Shown piece after piece: positions 16,567 to 24,211 of a stretch of DNA of 64,000 nucleotides. Position 1 is the first letter of the stretch, and every line of letters starts with the position of its first letter. Made by a program: the position numbers and the translations under genes. Source of the stretch: Accumulibacter sp. (GTDB taxonomy: Bacteria > Pseudomonadota > Gammaproteobacteria > Burkholderiales > Rhodocyclaceae). Under the pieces are notes generated by a model that was given only the letters and a program-made list of their open reading frames with translations, was not told the DNA's origin and ran no database searches. The stretch lies in NCBI RefSeq assembly GCF_036625195.1, contig NZ_JAZKUG010000001.1:4030001-4094000 (forward strand), given 5' to 3'.

Positions 16567-17020
16567 CGCCGGACCGCGGCCATTCACCCAGAGCGGCCTC
16601 GGGTACCCACACGGGGATGCCCGCGAGACAGTCGAAGTGCGTCCGATAGACGACGCCCCCGGTCTCCGATCTTTCGAGATTCAGGATTTCCCCACGACTG
16701 CCGGGAGGCACCCGGATTTCCCCACACACGGCCAGCGGGCGCAGCGCGCGCACCCTCTCGCGCACCTCGAAGCGGCTTTCGATCCACGGCTGGTCGACGC
16801 CGAGCAGTTCCTCTTCACGACAGCCGACCACGCGCCCCTCGTCGAGGAAGTGGACAGAGTAGATGATCTGGTCCTGGAGGAAGGTGCCGACATCACGCAC
16901 ATGCCCGATGCGCCCGCGTCGCACCAGCAGGTCGCCGGTCGGGACGCCCGGGAAGGTGCCGTCGTTGCGCACGTTGCGCGTCACCCGTACCGCGTCGCCG
17001 TAGTCCCAGCGCGGCAACAC
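16559..17020 (-). CDS. nifZ: NifZ, nitrogenase P-cluster maturation protein
   Basis: NifZ helps form the second P-cluster of the MoFe protein. The 153-residue product shows the duplicated NifZ motif: YGDAVRVTRNVRNDGTFPG followed by RGRIGHVRDVGTFLQD, then IYSVHFLDEGRVVGCREEEL. The start is a GTG at 17020, four bases after the nifW stop, and the end overlaps nifM. The region after residue 95 is an extension of uncertain fold, also seen in longer NifZ proteins. Confidence 0.88.
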   Translation of the reverse strand: MLPRWDYGDAVRVTRNVRNDGTFPGVPTGDLLVRRGRIGHVRDVGTFLQDQIIYSVHFLDEGRVVGCREEELLGVDQPWIESRFEVRERVRALRPLAVCGEIRVPPGSRGEILNLERSETGGVVYRTHFDCLAGIPVWVPEAALGEWPRSGDA

Positions 17021-17024
17021 GGGT

Positions 17025-17339
17025 TCAGTCCGTCAGCGAGGAAAGTGGGACGAAGGACGAGCCCTCGGCCTTCTGGAAGACGGCAAAGACCTTTTCGGCC
17101 TGCGCGCTGGAGCCGACGAAGTCGCCGTACGCGCGTGCCAACCAGTGACGATAGGCGAGGTAGTCGGGCGCCTTGCCGGCTTCCTGCTTGGCCAGATAAT
17201 CGTGAAAGCGTTGCAGGATGTGCAGGCGATTGACCTGCACCACCGGCACGGCGAAGTCGATACCGAAGTAGTCGAGAAATTCTTCCGCCGAACTCAGCTC
17301 GGCGAGGTCGTCGGCAAAGGTGTCGTTGGCGCAAGCCAT
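17025..17339 (-). CDS. nifW: NifW, nitrogenase stabilising/protective protein
   Basis: NifW associates with the MoFe protein and is thought to protect or help mature it. The 104-residue sequence has the family pattern LSSAEEFLDYFGIDFAVPVV, then RLHILQRFHDYL and a C-terminal VFAVFQKAEGSSFVPLSSL. ATG 17339 has AGGAG upstream; the longer open frame overlaps the preceding gene and is not family-like. It sits between an uncharacterised nif-cluster gene and nifZ in one operon. Confidence 0.9.
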   Translation of the reverse strand: MACANDTFADDLAELSSAEEFLDYFGIDFAVPVVQVNRLHILQRFHDYLAKQEAGKAPDYLAYRHWLARAYGDFVGSSAQAEKVFAVFQKAEGSSFVPLSSLTD

Positions 17340-17353
17340 GGCTTTCTCCTCTT

Positions 17354-17881
17354 TCAATCCAAGGGTTCGCTGAGCGGTGCGTAGTGGCGATCGATGACTT
17401 CGAGCAGCGGCCGAGCGCCGAGGGCGTCGCGCAGGTCGACTCCGGCAATCGTCCGCAGGCGAGCGCACGCCTCGCCGACTTGCCCGAGGCGCAACAGGAT
17501 CACCGCGGATCCCTTGAGCGCCAGCAGATGGAAGCGCAGCATGCCCATCGAGCGCATGGCCGCCTCGCCAAGCGTGTGTGGTCCCAGGTTGCGCCAGCCC
17601 CCGGCCAGTTGCAGGCGGCGCGCACTGACTTCCAGCGCCCGCTCGGCGACGAGCAGCGCATCGTCGAGGCGATGCTGATAGAAGTAGTAGCGGTACAGCG
17701 CGACCAGGACCGAGAGCTGCTCGGGCGCCAGAAAATAGGCAAAGAGCAGCCGTTGCTCGGCTGCCGGCTGGCCGTAGTCACGCGCCGCCGCGTCGATCTG
17801 GGCCGCGACGCGCGGCTGGCACGGCTCGTCGAAGTAGAGCACGTCGTCGCCAGGTTCCAGCAGCTCGAGTCGGTCAGCCAT
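17354..17881 (-). CDS. Uncharacterised nif-operon protein
   Basis: I do not recognise a named family. The 175-residue soluble protein is mostly helical, begins MADRLELLEPGDDVLYFDEP and has regular helix pairs (YRYYFYQHRLDDALLVAE, GWRNLGPHTLGEAAMRSM) that suggest TPR-like repeats. It lies between nifV and nifW: its ATG overlaps the nifV stop and its end is 14 bases before nifW. It should therefore be co-expressed with nitrogenase under NifA and may act in enzyme maturation; that is inference from position only. An ATG six bases upstream (17887) is an equal start candidate. Confidence 0.75.
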   Translation of the reverse strand: MADRLELLEPGDDVLYFDEPCQPRVAAQIDAAARDYGQPAAEQRLLFAYFLAPEQLSVLVALYRYYFYQHRLDDALLVAERALEVSARRLQLAGGWRNLGPHTLGEAAMRSMGMLRFHLLALKGSAVILLRLGQVGEACARLRTIAGVDLRDALGARPLLEVIDRHYAPLSEPLD

Positions 17882-19028
17882 CGCCATCTTCCCGTTGCAT
17901 CGGCTCAGGGCCGAGCAGGGCCAGCAGATCGGCCGCCGACGGCGTCTGCTTCTTCTCGACGACGAAGTTTCGCAGCCGTTGCAGGAAAGCGCGCGCAGAG
18001 GCATCCGACAGCTCATGACCGAGGCCGGCCATCACCTGTTGTACGGCGCGCGCCCCGGAATGCTTGCCGAGAACCACGCGATGGCGCCGGCCGACCAGAC
18101 GCGGATCAAAGCCCTGATAGTTGGCCGGATCCTTGATCAGGCCGTCGACGTGAATCCCGGACTCGTGGGTGAAGGCACCGTCGCCGACGACGCTCTTCTG
18201 CCAGCACAGGGGGCGCCCGGAGGCGACGGCCACGCGTTGCGAGATCGCGTGCAAGCCGGCGAGATCGATCCCTGTCCGGATTCCCTGGCACAGGTGCAGA
18301 CCCAGTACCACCTCTTCCAGTGGCGCGTTGCCGCAGCGTTCGCCAAGCCCGTTGACGGTCGTGTTGAGGTGCGTCGCGCCGGCGCGGGCGGCTGCCAGCG
18401 TGTTGGCCGTGGCCATCCCGAGGTCGTCGTGGGCGTGCATCTCGATTTCGAGATCGCATCGTGACCGCAGGTGGCGGATGCGTTCGAAGGTGGCGAATGG
18501 ATCGAGCACGCCCAGCGTATCGGCAAAGCGGATGCGCTGCGCACCGGCGGCCTGCGCGGCCTCGGCAATCGCCGCCAGCAGGTCCGGGTCGCCACGCGAG
18601 GCGTCCTCGGCACCGATGCCGACGCCGAAACCGAAGTCACGTGCCAGTTGCACGTGCTCGCCGATCTGCGTCAGCAGCCACTTCCGATGACGTCGCAGTT
18701 TTGCCTGCAGGTGCTGATCCGAGGCGGGTACGGAGATGTCGATCATTTGCGCACCGAGCTTCGCCGCGAGCGCTATGTCGGCGCGGTTCATTCGTGTCCA
18801 CACCATCAGGCGCGCCGTCAGTCGCAGCGCGGCAACCGCCCGGATGCTCTCGCGTTCGGCCTCGCCCATCGCGGGGATGCCGATTTCCAGCTCGGGAACG
18901 CCGACAGCGTCAAGGCGGCGCGCGATGTCGGTCTTTTCCTCCAGACTGAAGGCGACACCTGCCGATTGCTCGCCGTCGCGCAAGGTGGTGTCGTTGATGA
19001 CGATATCGGTGGGAAGGTTGCGGTTCAT
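17874..19028 (-). CDS. nifV: NifV, homocitrate synthase
   Basis: NifV condenses acetyl-CoA and 2-oxoglutarate to homocitrate, the organic ligand of FeMo-co. The 384-residue TIM-barrel protein begins near DTTLRDGEQSAGVAF (residues 13-27). It carries the metal ligands in HAHDDLGMA, GLGERCGN and the lid motif THESGIHVDG. ATG 19028 is the only start giving the full N-terminus. It lies only about five bases after the predicted transcription start of the sigma-54 promoter, and no good ribosome-binding site is visible. 2-Isopropylmalate synthase is less likely given the length and the operon. Confidence 0.9.
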   Translation of the reverse strand: MNRNLPTDIVINDTTLRDGEQSAGVAFSLEEKTDIARRLDAVGVPELEIGIPAMGEAERESIRAVAALRLTARLMVWTRMNRADIALAAKLGAQMIDISVPASDQHLQAKLRRHRKWLLTQIGEHVQLARDFGFGVGIGAEDASRGDPDLLAAIAEAAQAAGAQRIRFADTLGVLDPFATFERIRHLRSRCDLEIEMHAHDDLGMATANTLAAARAGATHLNTTVNGLGERCGNAPLEEVVLGLHLCQGIRTGIDLAGLHAISQRVAVASGRPLCWQKSVVGDGAFTHESGIHVDGLIKDPANYQGFDPRLVGRRHRVVLGKHSGARAVQQVMAGLGHELSDASARAFLQRLRNFVVEKKQTPSAADLLALLGPEPMQREDGDG

Positions 19029-19042
19029 GGCACTCAGCAACC

Positions 19043-19058
19043 TGCAATTCCAGTGCCA
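19043..19058 (-). promoter_or_regulatory. Sigma-54 promoter of the nifV operon
   Basis: Minus-strand TGGCACTGGAATTGCA matches the -24/-12 consensus with ten-base GG-GC spacing. The start point, near 19032-19033, almost abuts the nifV ATG at 19028. Confidence 0.75.
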
Positions 19059-19107
19059 GCAATCAAGCCATTCCAAATCAGTGCCTTGCAGCGGCTGGCT
19101 GGAGAAT

Positions 19108-19123
19108 TGTCGGGTTTGCGACG
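19108..19123. promoter_or_regulatory. Near-consensus NifA site upstream of nifV
   Basis: TGTCGGGTTTGCGACG differs from the exact NifA site at 1289-1304 at two positions, one in the outer ACA triplet. It lies about 60 bases upstream of the nifV promoter. Confidence 0.55.
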
Positions 19124-19291
19124 CGATTGTGGGCTTGCGCCGGGGAGGCACCCGTACAGGTCTTGCGTCTTCATCGCCCTGGCCGGTGTCGCGGCCTCAC
19201 CAGCCCGACAGACGCGGCAATATGCAGAAACTCGAGCTGACTGTTCCTGCTGTCCACCAGGCACGCTTGGACCAGGTCCTGCGCCCACTCT

Positions 19292-19328
19292 GAACTCGCG
19301 GCACTCGCGTGGCGGTTGTCGCGAGTTC
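19292..19328 (-). terminator. Possible hairpin terminator after modC
   Basis: GAACTCGCG and CGCGAGTTC form a 9-bp perfect stem around a 19-base loop, touching the modC stop codon. No clear U-run follows, so it may be an RNA-stabilising or Rho-assisted end rather than an intrinsic terminator. Confidence 0.35.
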
Positions 19329-20397
19329 AGCCGACCACCGCCACCGCCTTGATCTGAGCCCATACCTGCTGGCCCGGCGCGAGTTCGAGGCGCCACGCCG
19401 AGTGCCGGGTCAGGCGTGCCAGCATGGGCGTGTTGCCGACGCGCAGCTGCACCAGCGCGAGCGCCGGGTGGTCTTCGGCAACATGACTGATCACCGTCGC
19501 GGGCAGCCGGTTCATGATGCTGCAGTCGCCATGACGGCTGCGCGCAATGCTCACATCGCGCGCCAGGATGCGCAGGCGCACGCGACGCCCGACGGCGACA
19601 CCGCCGTCGCGCACCCAGACCTGGCCACCTGCGAAGACGATGCGCGAGAGATGCCATTCGCCATCCCGTTCGACCACCGTGCCGGAGAAGACGACACCGG
19701 CGTCGTCGCCCAGGCGCAGCGGCGGGTCGACGCACGCCAGGACCTCGGTCAGTGGACCCTGCGTGACGACGCGGCCCTCGTCGATGACCACGAGGTGGTC
19801 GGCGAGTCGCGCCACCTCGTCGGGAGCGTGACTGACGTAGAGGACGGGCATCTCCAGTTCGTCGCGCAACTGCTCCAGGTACGGCAGAATCTCCTGCTTG
19901 CGCGCGTGGTCGAGCGCCGCCAATGGTTCGTCCATCAGCAGCAGGCGTGGGCTGGTGGCAAGCGCACGTGCAATGGCCACGCGCTGACGCTCGCCACCCG
20001 AGAGGCGATCACACCGCCTGTCGAGCAGGTGGCCGATGCCGAGCAACTCGACGGCCCGTGCGAGCGAAACGCGCCGCTGCTGCGCGGCGATGCGGCGGCG
20101 TCCGAAATCGAGATTGGCGGCGACGTCGAGATGGGGGAATAGTCGCGCCTCCTGGAAGACATAGCCGAGCGGGCGGCGATGCACGGGCAGCCGCCGTGCG
20201 CCGTCCTGCCAGATTTCACCATTGACCGCGAGGAAGCCGGCGGCGGCTCTCTCAAGTCCGGCGATGCAGCGCAGCAGCGTCGTCTTGCCCGACCCTGAAC
20301 GTCCGAACAGGGCGGTGATGCCCTGTCCCGGCAGATCGACATCGACGTCCAGCGTGAAGGCTGGGTACGGCAGGTGGAAGCGCGCCCGGACGCTCAC
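19327..20397 (-). CDS. modC: ModC, molybdate ABC transporter ATPase
   Basis: This 356-residue protein has an N-terminal ABC ATPase (Walker A GRSGSGKTT, signature LSGGERQRV, Walker B LLLMDEPLAALD) and a C-terminal TOBE/Mop-like molybdate-binding domain from about residue 290. It powers uptake of molybdate needed for FeMo-co. The GTG start at 20397 overlaps the modB stop. It is last of nifQ-modA-modB-modC, all pointing the same way. Confidence 0.92.
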   Translation of the reverse strand: MSVRARFHLPYPAFTLDVDVDLPGQGITALFGRSGSGKTTLLRCIAGLERAAAGFLAVNGEIWQDGARRLPVHRRPLGYVFQEARLFPHLDVAANLDFGRRRIAAQQRRVSLARAVELLGIGHLLDRRCDRLSGGERQRVAIARALATSPRLLLMDEPLAALDHARKQEILPYLEQLRDELEMPVLYVSHAPDEVARLADHLVVIDEGRVVTQGPLTEVLACVDPPLRLGDDAGVVFSGTVVERDGEWHLSRIVFAGGQVWVRDGGVAVGRRVRLRILARDVSIARSRHGDCSIMNRLPATVISHVAEDHPALALVQLRVGNTPMLARLTRHSAWRLELAPGQQVWAQIKAVAVVG

Positions 20398-21065
20398 CGG
20401 ACCCGATCCGGTTTCAGCGCGTTGAGCAGCAGCAGGACGGTGAACGAGAAAGCCAGCATGCCGGCAGCGAGCCGATGTGCGGCCGCGTACTCGAGCGCTT
20501 CGACATGGTTGTAGATGGCCATCGACAGCACCTGTGTCTTGCCCGGGATGTTGCCACCGATCATCAGAACCACGCCGAACTCACCCACCGTGTGCGCGAA
20601 GCCGAGGATTCCTGCGGTCATGAACCCCGGTCGGGCAAGCGGCACCACCACCGCGAAGAAGGTATCCCAGGGATTGGCACGCAGCGTGGCTGCCGCCTCC
20701 AGGGGCTGCTCGCCGATGGCTTCGAAGGCCTGTTGCAGGGGCTGAACGACGAAAGGCAGCGAGTAGATCACCGAGGCGACGACGAGGCCAGCGAAGGTGA
20801 AGGGCAGCGGCTGCAGCCCGCCCGCCGCCAGCAAGCGGCCGAGCATTCCGTCCGGCCCCATCAGCACCAGCAAGTAGAAGCCGAGAACCGTTGGTGGCAG
20901 CACCAGCGGCAGGGTCACCAGGGCGCCGATCACTCCTTTCGCCCAGTGCCGGGTGCGCGCCAGCCACCAGGCCATCGGCGTGCCAATGAGGAGCAGCACG
21001 GCGGTCGCCGTCCCGGCCAGCTTGAGCGTGAGCCAGACTGCAGCGAGGTCGGCCGCGTTCAGCAT
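20394..21065 (-). CDS. modB: ModB, molybdate ABC transporter permease
   Basis: This 223-residue permease has five to six helices and the EAA contact loop EAAATLRANPWDTFFAVVVP at about residues 125-144. LPLVLPPTVLGFYLL and EFGVVLMIGGNIPGKTQ are characteristic of ModB. ATG 21065 leaves a 94-base gap to modA without obvious promoter. It is coupled to modC by a 4-base overlap. Confidence 0.92.
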   Translation of the reverse strand: MLNAADLAAVWLTLKLAGTATAVLLLIGTPMAWWLARTRHWAKGVIGALVTLPLVLPPTVLGFYLLVLMGPDGMLGRLLAAGGLQPLPFTFAGLVVASVIYSLPFVVQPLQQAFEAIGEQPLEAAATLRANPWDTFFAVVVPLARPGFMTAGILGFAHTVGEFGVVLMIGGNIPGKTQVLSMAIYNHVEALEYAAAHRLAAGMLAFSFTVLLLLNALKPDRVR

Positions 21066-21159
21066 GAGGCTCGAAACACCACAATGGCGCGCCGAGGCTG
21101 GGAAAACGCCGCGCCTGCAAGCGGGAGATGGGCTCCGGTCGCTGCATCGGCGATGCGCA

Positions 21160-21900
21160 TCACTCGTAACCGAAGGACTTGATGATTGACCTGGCCTTGT
21201 CGCCGCGCAGGTACTTCAGCAGTGCTGCGGGACCTGAGCTGCCTTTCCCCGTGGCGAGCAGTACCGCATCCTGGCGGATCGGGTCGTGGAGCTGCTGCGG
21301 CACGATCCAGCCCGAGCCTTCGGCGATGCGACCCTCCTTGAATACCTGAGAGAGTGCGACGAAGCCGAGTTCGGCGTTGCCGGAGGCGACGAACTGGTAG
21401 GTTTGCGGAACGTTTTCGGCCATGACGAATTTCGGCCGCAGTCTGTCGAGCAGGCCAAGCGCCTGCAGCGTCTGGATGCCGGCTGCGCCGTAGGGCGCGA
21501 GCCTGGGATTGGGCAGCGCGAGGTACTGGAAGTCGTTCCTGCCCAGCACTTCACCATTGGCGTCAACGAAGCCCTCTTTCCGGCTCCAGAGGACGAGTCT
21601 GCCGATAGCGTAGGTGAAGCGGCTGCCGGCAACGCCGTCGCCTTCCTTCTCCAGACGCGCAGGCGTTTCGTCGTCAGCCGCGAGCAGCACTTCGAAGGGC
21701 GCGCCGGCCTTGATCTGGGCGTAGAACTTGCCGGTGGAACCGAACGACGCAACGACGGTGTGACCGCTGTCCTTTTTGAATTCGGTGGCGATCTTCTGCA
21801 TCGGCGAGGCGAAATTTGCCGAGACGGCGACGCTGATCTCGTCCGAACGGACCGATGCCGCGCTCAACAGGACAACGGCGAGAGAAAGCTGACGGAGCAT
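21160..21900 (-). CDS. modA: ModA, periplasmic molybdate-binding protein
   Basis: ModA captures molybdate for ModBC. The 246-residue precursor has a classical signal peptide (residues 1-19, ending before DEISVAVS). Mature motifs VSANFASPMQKIATEF, SFGSTGKFYAQI and APFEVLLAADDETP contain the oxyanion ligands of the family. ATG 21900 is 77 bases after nifQ. It may be read from the nifQ promoter, from its own, or from both. Confidence 0.92.
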   Translation of the reverse strand: MLRQLSLAVVLLSAASVRSDEISVAVSANFASPMQKIATEFKKDSGHTVVASFGSTGKFYAQIKAGAPFEVLLAADDETPARLEKEGDGVAGSRFTYAIGRLVLWSRKEGFVDANGEVLGRNDFQYLALPNPRLAPYGAAGIQTLQALGLLDRLRPKFVMAENVPQTYQFVASGNAELGFVALSQVFKEGRIAEGSGWIVPQQLHDPIRQDAVLLATGKGSSGPAALLKYLRGDKARSIIKSFGYE

Positions 21901-21977
21901 GTCAAGTCCTTGTGGTCAGGTCGATGCGGCCGGGATGCTGTGCGCAGTGGAGAACTCAAGCAAGAAGGAAGCCAGCA

Positions 21978-22526
21978 TCACCCCGAGTCTTCCTCCGGGT
22001 CGAAGCAGAGCGCGCGGTCGCAACACTCGGCACAGTGCGGAGCCTTGCAGATCGGCACACCAGCGCGCTCGCAGAGCTGCCGGTAGAAGAACTTCTTCCA
22101 TTTCATGTCGCCGACGTTCTTCGCCGCAAGGACGGGGAAGTTCTCACACAGCAAGTCCGATAACGCCTTGCGGTCGGGCAGCCCCATGTCCTGCCAGAGG
22201 TGGTTCGCGCCCATTGCCGCCGTCGCGATGGCATGACACAGGCAGATGCCAGACTCGTCGGGCAGCGCCAGGTGTTCGAGCAACAGATCGAGGAGATCGG
22301 CAAACTCGTCGCCGTCATCGTCGGGAGTCCACACGCCGGGGGCCACCGCGAACCTGCTGCCGGGGCAAAGAGTCGCCAGGAGCGCTTGCAGCCGCTCTTC
22401 CGGAAAACCCCGGATCAACGGCCAGCGGCCCGCCTGCAGCGATTGACCGACGACGCCAAGCAAGGCGAGTGTGCGCTGGTCTTCGCCGAGCCGCATCCTC
22501 GGCAGTTTGTCGGTCGCGTCGAGCAT
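21978..22526 (-). CDS. nifQ: NifQ, molybdenum donor for FeMo-cofactor synthesis
   Basis: NifQ carries a Mo-Fe-S cluster and hands molybdenum to the NifEN/NifH machinery. The 182-residue protein ends with the diagnostic cysteine cluster C160-x4-C165-x2-C168-x5-C174, preceded by MKWKKFFYRQLC. ATG 22526 has GGAGCC upstream; the frame is open further but that part overlaps the shared control region. Placement right before modABC links Mo delivery with Mo uptake. Confidence 0.92.
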   Translation of the reverse strand: MLDATDKLPRMRLGEDQRTLALLGVVGQSLQAGRWPLIRGFPEERLQALLATLCPGSRFAVAPGVWTPDDDGDEFADLLDLLLEHLALPDESGICLCHAIATAAMGANHLWQDMGLPDRKALSDLLCENFPVLAAKNVGDMKWKKFFYRQLCERAGVPICKAPHCAECCDRALCFDPEEDSG

Positions 22527-22559
22527 GCAGGGCTCCCAAGTGGCGAATGAGGGACTTGA

Positions 22560-22575
22560 AGCAGGATCCACGCCA
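22560..22575 (-). promoter_or_regulatory. Possible sigma-54 promoter of nifQ
   Basis: Minus-strand TTGGCGTGGATCCTGC keeps GG and GC ten bases apart but departs from consensus in the CAC of the -24 box. It lies 34 bases before the nifQ start and about 110 bases from the NifA site at 22683-22698. Confidence 0.45.
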
Positions 22576-22682
22576 AGCTGCCTGGCAGTCACACCGAACC
22601 ACGACCGATCCACGGGCCCTGGCCAGCCGCGCTCGTGCCTGGACCGGCCGGTGGCGCTCCTCCGCTGCGTTCGACGCGACAA

Positions 22683-22698
22683 TGTCGCGAACCCGACA
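22683..22698. promoter_or_regulatory. NifA upstream activator site between nifQ and nifE
   Basis: TGTCGCGAACCCGACA is an exact TGT-N10-ACA site. Read on the other strand it is TGTCGGGTTCGCGACA, sharing the core of the other NifA sites in this window. It is 45 bases upstream of the nifE promoter and can also serve nifQ. Confidence 0.75.
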
Positions 22699-22742
22699 AC
22701 GCCCGGCCCAGACACAAGGATGCGGAATCAGGCGCTTAGCGG

Positions 22743-22758
22743 TGGCACGGCCCTTGCG
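22743..22758 (+). promoter_or_regulatory. Sigma-54 promoter of nifE
   Basis: TGGCACGGCCCTTGCG is a near-perfect -24/-12 element. Transcription should begin near 22769, 18 bases before the nifE ATG, with AGAGG between. Confidence 0.8.
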
Positions 22759-22786
22759 TCATGAGCGGGAACAGAGGACTGACGCC

Positions 22787-24211
22787 ATGAAGACAGCCGA
22801 AATCGCTGAACTGCTGAACGAGCCCGCCTGTGCTCACAACAGGAATGAAAAATCCGGTTGCGCGCGCACCAAACCCGGCGCAACCGCCGGCGGCTGCTCG
22901 TTCGATGGCGCGCAGATTGCGCTGCTGCCGATTGCCGACGTCGCCCACATCGTGCACGGGCCGATCGGCTGCGCTGGCGCTTCCTGGGACAACCGCGGCG
23001 CGCGCTCGTCGGGCCCGACACTCTATCGCATCGGCATGACCACCGACCTCACCGAGCAGGACGTGATCATGGGCCGGGGCGAGAAACGCCTGTTCCTGGC
23101 CATCAAGCAGGCGATCGACGACTACGCGCCGAAGGCCGTGTTCCTTTACGCCACCTGTGTTCCGGCGCTGATCGGCGACGATATCGAGGCCGTGGCCAGA
23201 GCGGCCAGCGCGCGCTGGGGCGTGCCGGTGCTGCCGGTCGACTGCGCCGGCTTCTACGGCACCAAGAATCTCGGCAATCGCATCGCCGGTGAAGCCATGT
23301 TCAAGTACGTCATCGGCACGCGCGAGCCGGCACCGGTCGCGGCCTCGGCACACCGGCCGGGTATTCGGGTGCACGACGTGAACCTCATCGGCGAATACAA
23401 CATCGCCGGGGAGTTCTGGCATGTGGCGCCGCTGTTCGACGAACTGGGTTTGCGCATTCTGTGCACGCTCTCCGGCGACGCACGCTTCCATGAGGTGCAG
23501 ACCATGCATCGGGCGCAGGCATCGATGGTGGTCTGCGCCAAGGCGCTGCTCAATGTCGCGCGAAAACTGGAAAGCGACTTCGGCGTGCCCTTCTTCGAGG
23601 GCAGCTTCTACGGCATCACCGATACCTCGCAGGCCTTCCGCGACTTCGCCCGCTTGCTGGGCGATGACGATCTCGCAGCGCGCACCGAGGCGATGATTGC
23701 CCGCGAGGAGCGCTCCGTTCGCGCCGCCCTCGAACCCTGGCGATCGCGGCTCGCCGGCAAGCGGGTGCTGCTCTACACCGGCGGCGTCAAGAGCTGGTCG
23801 GTGGTGTCGGCGCTGCAGGAGCTCGGCATGACGGTGGTTGCCACGGGCACCAAGAAGTCGACCGAGGAGGACAAGGCGCGCATCCGCGAGATCATGGGCG
23901 AGGCGACGAAGATGATCACCGACGGCAGCCCGCAGGCACTGCTGCAGGCTTACCGCGACCATCAGGCGGACATTCTGATCGCCGGCGGGCGCAACCTGTA
24001 CACTGCCCTGAAGGCCCGCATCCCTTTTCTCGACATCAATCAGGAAAGGGAGTTCGGCTACGCCGGCTACGGCGGCATGCTGGAGCTGGTGCGCCAGCTC
24101 GCGCTGACGCTGGAATCGCCGGTGTGGCAAAAGGTGCGGGCGCCGGCGCCATGGCATGCCACGCCGGTCGCGGGCGACGCGCTGGCGGTGGCCGGAGCGC
24201 CCGATGCCTGA
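22787..24211 (+). CDS. nifE: NifE, alpha-like subunit of the FeMo-cofactor scaffold
   Basis: NifEN is the scaffold on which the NifB cofactor is converted to FeMo-co. The 474-residue protein has the three P-cluster-type cysteines C37, C62 (GPIGCAGASW) and C124 (YATCVPALIGDD). Further family motifs are YGTKNLGNRIAG and LFDINQE-like sequence (FLDINQEREFGYAGYGG). ATG 22787 was chosen by the promoter and AGAGG upstream; the open frame extends 890 bases further left but is opposite nifQ. The stop overlaps the nifN start. Confidence 0.95.
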   Translation: MKTAEIAELLNEPACAHNRNEKSGCARTKPGATAGGCSFDGAQIALLPIADVAHIVHGPIGCAGASWDNRGARSSGPTLYRIGMTTDLTEQDVIMGRGEKRLFLAIKQAIDDYAPKAVFLYATCVPALIGDDIEAVARAASARWGVPVLPVDCAGFYGTKNLGNRIAGEAMFKYVIGTREPAPVAASAHRPGIRVHDVNLIGEYNIAGEFWHVAPLFDELGLRILCTLSGDARFHEVQTMHRAQASMVVCAKALLNVARKLESDFGVPFFEGSFYGITDTSQAFRDFARLLGDDDLAARTEAMIAREERSVRAALEPWRSRLAGKRVLLYTGGVKSWSVVSALQELGMTVVATGTKKSTEEDKARIREIMGEATKMITDGSPQALLQAYRDHQADILIAGGRNLYTALKARIPFLDINQEREFGYAGYGGMLELVRQLALTLESPVWQKVRAPAPWHATPVAGDALAVAGAPDA

